This document shows positions 25,001 to 32,800 of a stretch of 32,995 nt of DNA, piece by piece. Source of the stretch: JBGPJM01 sp041485385 (GTDB lineage Bacteria; Planctomycetota; Phycisphaerae; Phycisphaerales; UBA1924). The notes beneath the pieces are model-generated. The model did not search any database. It was not told the DNA's origin and worked only from the letters and a program-made list of their open reading frames with translations. Every line of letters starts with the position of its first letter. Positions within the stretch are counted from its first letter, which is position 1. Made by a program: the position numbers and the translations under genes. The stretch spans positions 1-32,995 of the forward strand of contig JBGPJM010000030.1 of NCBI GenBank assembly GCA_041485385.1, in the 5' to 3' direction.

Positions 25001-26881
25001 CGCCCGATCCAGTCGGAGCTGCCGGTGTGGGTAACCACGGCGGGGAGCCTGGAGACCTGGAAGAGCGCGGCGAGGGCGGGGGCCAACATCCTCACGCACC
25101 TGCTTGGCCAGACGGTGGACGAAGTCGCGGAGAAGGTTCGGGTCTACCGCGACGAGTGGCACACGGCCGGGCATTCCGGCGCGGGGGTCGTCTCGATCAT
25201 GCTGCACACGTTCGTGGGCGAGGACCGCGAGCGGGTGAAAGAGATCGTGCGCCGGCCGATGATCGAGTACCTGCGGAGCTCGCTGAGCCTGGTGAAGAAC
25301 GTGGCGTCGTCGTGGGCGGCGTTCAAGCGGAAGGCGGACGGGACGATCGCGCAATCCGGGATCGACCTGAAGACACTCTCCGACGACGAGATGAACGACC
25401 TGCTGGCGTTCTCGTTCGAGCGGTACTTTGAAACCAGCGGCCTGTTCGGTACCCCGGACGAGTGCGTGCGCACGGCCGAGGCGCTCGAGGCGGCGGGGGT
25501 GGATGACATCGCGTGCCTGATCGATTACGGCGTGCCGTCGGACACGGTCCTGGAACACCTGGAGCTTCTGAGCAGGGTGCGGGAGCGTGTGAGCGGCGCG
25601 GCGCGGCGCGTGGACCTGCAGAGCTGGAGCCTGGGTCGGCTCATCCGCGAGCATGGCGTCACGCACCTGCAGTGCACCCCCTCGATGGCGGGGATGCTGC
25701 TGGTGGACCAGGAGTCCCGGGAGGCGCTGCGGTCGGTGCGGAACCTGATGATCGGCGGCGAGGCGTTGCCCGTTTCGCTGGCGGCCGAGCTGCGCGCGGT
25801 GACCGAGGGGCGGGCGCAGATCACGAACATGTACGGGCCGACGGAAACGACGATCTGGTCGTCGACCCACCCAGCGGACGGGGCGGGCGAGTCGAGCACC
25901 GTGCCGATCGGGCGGCCGATCGCCAACACTCGGCTCTACGTGCTGGATTCGCGCCTGAACCCGGTGCCGGTCGGGGTGGCCGGTGAGCTGTACATCGGCG
26001 GCGCGGGCGTGGTTCGCGGGTACCTGAACCGGCCGGAGCTCACCGGCGAGCGATTCGTTCGCGACCCGTTCCACGAGGGGGCGGCGCGGATGTACCGCAC
26101 CGGCGACGTGGCCCGGTTCATGCCGGACGGGGTGGTGGAGTTCCTTGGGCGCGGGGACCACCAGGTGAAGATCCGGGGCCACCGCATCGAGCTGGGGGAG
26201 ATCGAGGCCGCCATCATGCAGTTCCCGGGCGGGAAGGTCCGCGAGGCGGTAGTCATCGCACGCGAGGACACGCCGGGCGACAAGCGGCTGGTGGGGTATG
26301 TCGTGCCGCATAAGCATGGCGAGGTTTCGGTGAAGGGCCTGCGGGAGAGCCTGCGAGCCCGGCTGCCGGATCACATGGTGCCGTCGCACCTGGTGGTGAT
26401 GGACGCGCTGCCGCTGACGCCGAACAAGAAGGTGGACCGTAAAGCGCTCCCGGCGCCGACGGAGCCCGGCGCGGCGGCGAGGGCGCCGGGCGGCTCCGGG
26501 GCGACAGCGCCCGTGGGGGCGGCGCGAGGCCCGAGCAAGCCGGCCAGCGAGATCGAGCGGATCATCGTCCGGGTATGGCTGGAGGTGCTGGGCCTCGAAG
26601 AGGCGGGCACGGACGACAATTTCTTCGACCTGGGCGGGCACTCGCTCCTGGCGGTGAAGGCGCACCGCAAGCTCAAAGAGGCCTTCCAGCGCGACATCGC
26701 GATCACGGACCTGTTCCGGTTCCCCACGGTGCGGTCTCTGGCGGCGTTCCTGGGCGACACGGGGGGTGACGGGACCCTTCAGAAGAGCCAGGAACGAGCG
26801 GCGAGCCGGCGCGAGTTGCTGGTGCAGCGTCAGCGGGCGCGGACCCGCCCCGGCCAGACCGGAGATGAGAACGGCGCATGA
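22079..26881 (+). CDS. NRPS module: formyltransferase, C remnant, adenylation with inserted monooxygenase, carrier
   Basis: The product is 1,600 residues. Residues 1-320 match full-length methionyl-tRNA formyltransferase, including its C-terminal domain. N95 and H97 in NFHDGPLPAYAGLN and D133 in GVDKGDI fit the catalytic triad, with N-to-D spacing as in Fmt. Residues 325-560 resemble only the second half of a condensation domain, starting E-E-F-W-x-x-R-L-A-G; there is no HHxxxDG. The adenylation domain starts near 574, with YTSGSTGKPKG at 725 and FDISVLEL at 770. It is interrupted at about 812-1174 by a luciferase-like flavin monooxygenase domain (LNFSLFYFASDEG, WTPERHFHAFGG, ISFASGWQP). It resumes through NMYGPTETTIW (1250) and PNKKVDRKAL (1448). 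A carrier domain has DLGGHSL with the phosphopantetheine Ser 1522. The specificity code read by alignment to GrsA resembles glycine. It is probably the initiating module, handing its aminoacyl unit to the PKS whose ATG overlaps its stop. Confidence 0.92.
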   Translation: MGNSQRFSCFLIGSDSLLIECGDILLERGHEVRGVISATARIADWAREGGLRWIEPAGDFGAELGDEAFEFLFSITYLSLIPGSVLARPSRLAVNFHDGPLPAYAGLNTPAWGLMNRERKWGITWHVITTGVDKGDILKQRLFEIVPGETALTLNTRCFETAIDSFGELVDELAAGTQRRTVQDFSKRTYFGKHTLPPAACALDWGRSAAELEAQVRALDFGRYANLLGVAKVQVRGEAFIVHEAAEAQGTGAGEPGTVVGIDDGEIRVATGKGVLALRAFATTGGQGVSPTELASRTAVRVGSALGRLSAEEAERLTTLNGLVRRAEEFWVGRLAGLEPIELQLPGGGEPDADPAAAPVTIPVPADLHARSGAAERADVVIAAIGAYLARIGDVSSFHVGFRDGSLRRLIAGFEPWFAGHVPLLIDVDAAKIFDAARASLAAELETVRRGGTYLRDVVARHPELRAHSGLVGGRAFSVIIERGDGGGVEPGSDGEIVAFAVADDGSSVRCRFDPARVSRDGAAALERQLAAFLESLAVAPARALGEHSLLTAEERRRILVDWNKTDRPFRELCVHQLFEEQAARTPDAVAAAFGDESLTYRQLNERSNQLATHLRTLGVGPDRLVGIYIERSLDLLVAILGTLKAGGAYVPLDPAYPTDRIALMLEDSQAAVIITQDWLAGQLPAHPGRLVRMGRDWPAIAAMPTGNLAAVGGTTPANLAYVIYTSGSTGKPKGVMVEHRNVANFCTGMDEQLAHDPPGVWLAVTSLSFDISVLELMWTLARGFKVVIAPDQHIRHPGATRRVEGRAGQLNFSLFYFASDEGELGEGGAADKYRLLIEGAKFADRNGFGAVWTPERHFHAFGGLYPNPSVAAAALATITKNVQLRAGSVVLPLHHPIRIAEEWSLVDNLSSGRVGISFASGWQPVDFVLRPENYQDRNALLYSGIETVRKLWRGEAVEFRGVTGEMTQIRTLPRPIQSELPVWVTTAGSLETWKSAARAGANILTHLLGQTVDEVAEKVRVYRDEWHTAGHSGAGVVSIMLHTFVGEDRERVKEIVRRPMIEYLRSSLSLVKNVASSWAAFKRKADGTIAQSGIDLKTLSDDEMNDLLAFSFERYFETSGLFGTPDECVRTAEALEAAGVDDIACLIDYGVPSDTVLEHLELLSRVRERVSGAARRVDLQSWSLGRLIREHGVTHLQCTPSMAGMLLVDQESREALRSVRNLMIGGEALPVSLAAELRAVTEGRAQITNMYGPTETTIWSSTHPADGAGESSTVPIGRPIANTRLYVLDSRLNPVPVGVAGELYIGGAGVVRGYLNRPELTGERFVRDPFHEGAARMYRTGDVARFMPDGVVEFLGRGDHQVKIRGHRIELGEIEAAIMQFPGGKVREAVVIAREDTPGDKRLVGYVVPHKHGEVSVKGLRESLRARLPDHMVPSHLVVMDALPLTPNKKVDRKALPAPTEPGAAARAPGGSGATAPVGAARGPSKPASEIERIIVRVWLEVLGLEEAGTDDNFFDLGGHSLLAVKAHRKLKEAFQRDIAITDLFRFPTVRSLAAFLGDTGGDGTLQKSQERAASRRELLVQRQRARTRPGQTGDENGA

Positions 26882-29800
26882 GAGAGTCGGAGAAAATGAA
26901 CCTGAGCGGGACGGAGATCGCGGTGGTCGGCATGGCCGCGCGGCTACCGGGCGCGCGCAACATCGACGAGTACTGGCGGAATCTCTGCGGTGGCGTGGAG
27001 GCGATCCGGCGGTTTACCGACGACGAGCTGAAGGCCGCGGGCGTAGCCCCGTCGATCCTGAGCGACCCGCACTATGTCAAGGCAGGGGGGGTGCTGGAGG
27101 ACATGGAGGGTTTCGACAGCGGGTTCTTCGGCTTCAGCCCGAAGGATGCGGCGATCCTGGACCCGCAGCACCGGCACTTCTACGAGTGCGCATGGGCGGC
27201 CCTGGAGCACGCGGGGCACACGTCGCGCCGGTTCGACGGCTCGATCGGTGTCTTCGCCGGGTGCGGGATGAACGCGTACTTCATCTACAACATCCTGGGC
27301 AACCCCGGGCTGCTCAAGAGCGTGGGGCTGTTCCTTCTTCGGCACACGGGCAACGACCGCGATTTCCTGCCCACCAGCGTTTCGTACAAGATGAACCTGC
27401 GCGGCCCGAGCGTGGCGATCCAGACCGCCTGCTCGACGTCTCTCGTGGCGATCCACATGGCCTGCCAGAGCCTCCTGGGCCTCGAGTGCGACATGGCGAT
27501 CTCTGGGGGCGTGACGATTATCATCCCGCACAGGCAGGGGTACCACTACGCGCCCAACGAGGTGCAGTCGCCCGACGGGCACTGCCGGCCGTTCGATGCC
27601 CGGGGCGCCGGAACGGTGCTTACCAGCGGCGTGGGTGTCGTGGTGCTGCGGCGATTGGTGGACGCGATCGACGATGGGGACTTCATCCATGCGGTGATCA
27701 GGGGGTCGGCGGTCAACAACGACGGCTCGGGCAAGGTGGGGTATCTGGCGCCCAGCGTGGACGGGCACGCGCGCGTCGTGACCGAGGCCCTGGGCGTTGC
27801 GGGGGTCGAGCCCGAATCGGTGTCGTACCTCGAGGCCCACGGCACCGGCACGCTCGTGGGCGACCCGATCGAGATCGCCGCGCTCACCCAGGCGTACGGG
27901 CAGAGGATGCAGAAGAAGGGGTTCTGCCGGATCGGCTCCGCGAAGGCGAACATCGGACACCTCGACACGGCGGCGGGCGTGGCGGGCGTGATCAAGGTGG
28001 TGGAGGCGCTCAAGCACAGGCAGATCCCGCCGAGCATCAACTTCGAGACGCCGAACCCGGCGATCAACTTTGCGACCGGCCCGTTCGTGGTGAACACGGC
28101 GCTGACGGAATGGGCGGGCAATGGTGGGCCGCGGCGCGCGGGGATCAGCTCCTTGGGAGTGGGCGGCACGAACGTGCACACGATCCTGGAAGAGGCCCCG
28201 GCGCTTGGCCCCACGGACCCGGCGCGGCCGTGCGAGGTGCTCGTCGTTTCGGCCCGGACGCCCGGCGCCCTGGACGCGGCGACGGCGAACCTCGCGGAGC
28301 ACCTCAGGAGCTGTCCCGGTCTGAACCTCGGCGACGTCGCCCACACGCTGCAGATCGGGCGGGAGTGGTTCGAGCACCGCCGGACGGTGGCGTGCGACAG
28401 CCTCGAGGACGCGGCGACGGCGCTGTCGGAAAAGGACGCCAAGCGAGTGTTCACGGGCCGGGCGCCCAAATCCGAGCCGTCGGTGGTGTTCATGTTCCCC
28501 GGTGGGGGCGCGCAGTACCCGGGGATGGGGCGTGGAGTCTATGAACACCAGGCCGTATACAGGCAGGAGGTGGATCGCTGCCTGGAAATCCTGCGGGCGC
28601 TGGTGGACTTCGATCTCCGCGGGCTCATGTTCCCGGCGCCCGGGCGAGAGCCTGAGGCGGGGGGCCTGCTCGAAAAGGCTTGTGCGTCGGTGTGCGCGGT
28701 GTTCACCGTCGAGTATGCGCTGGCGAGGCTGTGGATGTCATGGGGGATCCAACCGGCGGCGATGACCGGGCACAGCCTGGGGGAGTACACGGCCGCGTGC
28801 CTTGCGGGCGTCATGTCGCTGACCGATGCGCTGAGGGTCGTCGCGCTGCGCGGCAGGCTGGTGCAGAGTGTCCCCGACGCGGCGATGCTCAGCGTGCCGC
28901 TGTCGGAGGAGCAGACGAGTGGTCTCCTGGGCGACGACCTGGACCTGGCCGCGGTCAACGGACCGGAGCTGTGCGTTGTCGCCGGCCGGCCCGAGCGGTT
29001 GACGCGGCTGGAGCAGGAGCTGCTGGCGAAGGACGTGGAGTGCAAGCGGCTGCGGCTGGCGGGCGCCAGCCACTCGCGGTTCGTGGAGCCCATCCTGGCC
29101 GAGTTCCGGTCGGGGATCGCTTCGATCCGGCTGAACCCGCCGCAGCTGCGGTACCTGTCAAACGTCACCGGCACGTGGGTGCGGCCCGAGGATGCACAGA
29201 GCCCGGATTACTGGGTGCGGCACTTCCGGGGCACCGTGCGGTTCTCGCAGGGCGCGGCGGAGCTGCTGAATCAGCAGGGGCGCTTGCTGATGGAGGTCGG
29301 GCCGGGGCAGACGCTCAGTTCGCTCGCGCGGCAGCAACCCGTCAAGCCCGTCGCGGTCCTCTCGTCCCTCCGGCATCCAGAGGACGCGACACCCGACCTG
29401 CGGTTCCTGATGTCCAACTTCGGCCGGCTTTGGGTGGCCGGCGTCGGGGTCGACTTCGCGAAGCTGCACGAGGGGAAGCGGCGACGCCGTGTGCCGCTGC
29501 CGACGTACCCTTTCGAGCACCAACGCTACTGGATCGATCCGGTGAAGACGGTGGCGGTTGAGGGGTCCGCGGAGCGACGGTTGCAGCGACTGGCGGGCGT
29601 CGACGAGTGGTTTTCCCGGCCGGTGTGGAAACAGGAAGCCCTGGTTCACGAGCCTGTGGCGGCCGCCAACGGGCAACGGCACACGACGCTTGTGTTCCTG
29701 GACACGGCGGGGGTCGGCGCCGAGCTCGTGTCGAGTCTCGTGCGTCGTGGGGATAAGGTCGTCACCGTTCGCGACGGCGACGCGTTCTACAAGCTGCGGG

Positions 29801-32800
29801 ACGGCGAGTACGCGCTGGCGCCCGAGGCGGGGCGAGAGGGATACGACCAGCTCTTCGCCGACCTGACCGCGGACAAGCGGCTGCCCACGCGGATCGTGCA
29901 CATGTGGATGATCACGGCGGAGGAGAAGTTCCGGCCGGGGTCGAGCTTCTTCCACCGCAACCTGGAGCGCGGGTTTTACAGCCTGCTGTTCATGATGCAG
30001 GCTCTGGGCGGGCAGGACCTGCCGGCGGGGTTGCGGATTGCGGTGGCCTCCAACGGGATGCAGTCCCTGGACGGGGAGCGGCTGGCGTACCCCGAGAAGG
30101 CGGCGCTCCTGGGGCCCGTGCGGGTGATCCCGCGAGAGTTCCCGGGTGTCGCTACGCAGAGCGTGGACGTGGACCTGCCGCACACCGCGGTGGGACAGAC
30201 CGCCGGGAAGGCGAACCGCTCGCGGGTGGCCCAGGCGGCCGAGCAGGTCATGCAGGAGCTGGACGCGCGGGCCCCGGCGCTGGTCGTGGCGTATAGGGCG
30301 GGCTCCCGCTGGCGCCAGGACCTTGAGCGTGTCAAGCTCGCCGCCCCGACGGGCATGCCATCGTGCGTGCGGGAGCGGGGTGTGTATGTGGTGACGGGCG
30401 GTCTGGGCGGGATCGGCCTGGCTGCCGCGGAGCACCTGGCCCGCACGGCTCGGGCGAGGCTCGTCCTGGTCGGGCGGTCGGGCCTGCCGCAGCGGTCGGA
30501 GTGGGACGGCTGGCTCGGGACGCACAACGAGCGAGACCGCACGAGCCGCAAGATCCGCCGTCTCAGGGCGATCGAGGAACTTGGCGGGGAGGTGCTGGTC
30601 GGCGCGGCCGACGTGGCGAACATCGAGGCGATGCAGGCCGTGCTGAGCGAGGCCCGCCGGCGATTCGGCGAGATCAACGGGGTGGTGCACGCGGCGGGCA
30701 CGGTCGAGGACGGCCTCATCCACGGCAAGACGCAGGAGGCGGTCGAGCGGATCTTCACACCCAAGATCCACGGCACGCTGCTGCTGGCCGATCTGCTGAA
30801 GGGTGCGCCGCTCGATTTTTTCGTGCTGTTCTCGTCCACCAGCTCGTTCATGGGTGCGGCGGGACAGGTCGACTACGTGGCGGCCAACGCCTTCCTCGAC
30901 GCGTTCGCCCGCAGCCGCCTCGCGCCGCAGTCCGGGGTCACGATCGCCGTCAACTGGGGTGTCTGGAAGCACATCGGCATGGCGACGGCGATCAGCCACC
31001 GGCTCAAGGGCCAGGAGGCCGACGAGCCCTCCGAGCACGTGGCGACGGCACACCCGCTGCTGGATGAGCGGATCATCGATACCGCGGACCAGATCGTGTT
31101 CGCGTCGCGGTACCGGACCGGCGACCGGTGGGTGCTGGGCGAACACCGGACCAGGGCCGGGCAGGCGCTCCTGCCGGGAACGGCGTACATCGAGATCGCT
31201 CGTGCGGCGATCGCCGACGTCACAGAGGCCGAAAGGGCGGAGATCCGCGACCTGTCGTTCGTGGCCCCGCTGGCGGTGGGCGAGGACGAGACCCGCGAGG
31301 TCCGCGTGTCGCTGAATCGCGACGCGGACCGGTATGCGTTCGAGGTAACCAGCCGGTCGTTCGTCAATGGTGTGGGCGGGGGAGAGTGGGATTTGCACGC
31401 ACAGGGGTCGGTGAAGGCCAGCGAGCCCATCGCACCCACCGGGCCGGTGGAGCAGAACGGGCGGCTCATGCTCGACGAGATCGTCGCGAGATGTCCGCGT
31501 CAACTCGGGAGGTCCGGCGGCCCGGCGCTCCAGACCCCGCAGGGAGAACACCTGGCGTTCGGGCCGCGCTGGCGGACGCTCCGCCGGATCAACTTCGGCG
31601 AGGGGGAGGCGATCGCGGAGCTGGAGTTGCCGGTCGAGTTCCGCCCGGACCTGAAGGACTTCAAGCTGCACCCGGCGGTGCTGGACCTGGCGACGGGGTT
31701 CTGTCTTCCGTTGATCGAGGGGTACGACGGGGCCACGCAGCTCTATGTGCCGCTGACGTACCGCAGGATCCGCGTGCACGCGCCGCTGACGGCGCGAGTA
31801 TTCAGCCATGTCCGGGGCGACGCGAAGAACCAGGCCAGCAGAGACGTTGCGACCTTCGACGCGACGATCACCGACGAGGAGGGCAATACTCTGGTGGAGG
31901 TGGAGCAGTTCTCGATGCGGAAGCTGGCCGATGCCGCGGCCTTCGCGAAGACGGCGTCGCGCGAGAGGGCCGCGCCCGCGTCGGCGGACACCGCCGGCGG
32001 GACGGCCGCGGCGAACCTCTCCGCCGGCGAGCGGTTGTTTCTGGAGGCGTACGAGGCGGGCATCACGTCGGTCGAGGGGATGGCGGTGCTCGACAGGGTG
32101 CTGGGCGCGGAGTCACCCGGGCCGCAGGTGGCCGTGTCCCCGGTCGACCTGCCTGTCCTGATCGAACGGACCGGGGAGGCGGCCGTCGCGGCGGACAAAT
32201 CCGGGGTCGTGAAGTTCAGCCGGCCGGACCTGCAGAGCAAGTACGAGGGCCCGCGGGACGAGATCGAGCGGACGCTCGCCGGGTTCTGGGAGGACCTCCT
32301 GGGCGTGCAGCAGGTCGGCATCCACGACGATTTCTTCGAGCTCGGCGGGCACTCGCTCATCGCGGTGCGGTTGTTCGCGAGGATCAAGAAAGCGTACAGC
32401 GTGGAGTACCCGCTCTCCACGCTCTTCGAGGCGCCGACGATTGCGCGGTGTGCCGAGCTTCTCCGGCGCGAACGCGGCGAGACGATGGACACCAGCGGCG
32501 CGGCGCCGATCACCCGCCAACAGCGTCACCGGTTCCTCGTGCCGATGAACACGACGCCGGAGGCGACCAGGGCGCCGTTCTTCGTGGTGGCGGGCATGTT
32601 TGGGAACGTGCTCAACCTTCGCCACATGGCGGCGCACCTCGGTCAGGATCAGCCGGTGTACGCCTTGCAAGCGCGCGGGCTGCACGGGGATGACAAGCCG
32701 CACGAGACGTTCGAGGAGATGGCCACCGATTACCTGCAGGAGGTGAGGCTGACCCAGCCCAAGGGGCCGTACTTCCTGGGCGGGTTCTCCGGCGGCGGCA

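Noticed and set aside
24383..26665. Minus-strand open frame of 760 codons
   Set aside because: Antisense to the adenylation and monooxygenase domains of the NRPS, with no domain of its own.
26766..28544. Plus-strand open frame of 592 codons at the NRPS/PKS junction
   Set aside because: It is a wrong-frame reading of the KS domain. The true PKS frame starts at 26878 and carries the full catalytic set.
29158..31809. Minus-strand open frame of 883 codons
   Set aside because: It is antisense to the PKS, whose domains and catalytic residues are intact on the plus strand. The antisense translation is Arg/His/Pro-rich and has no domain.
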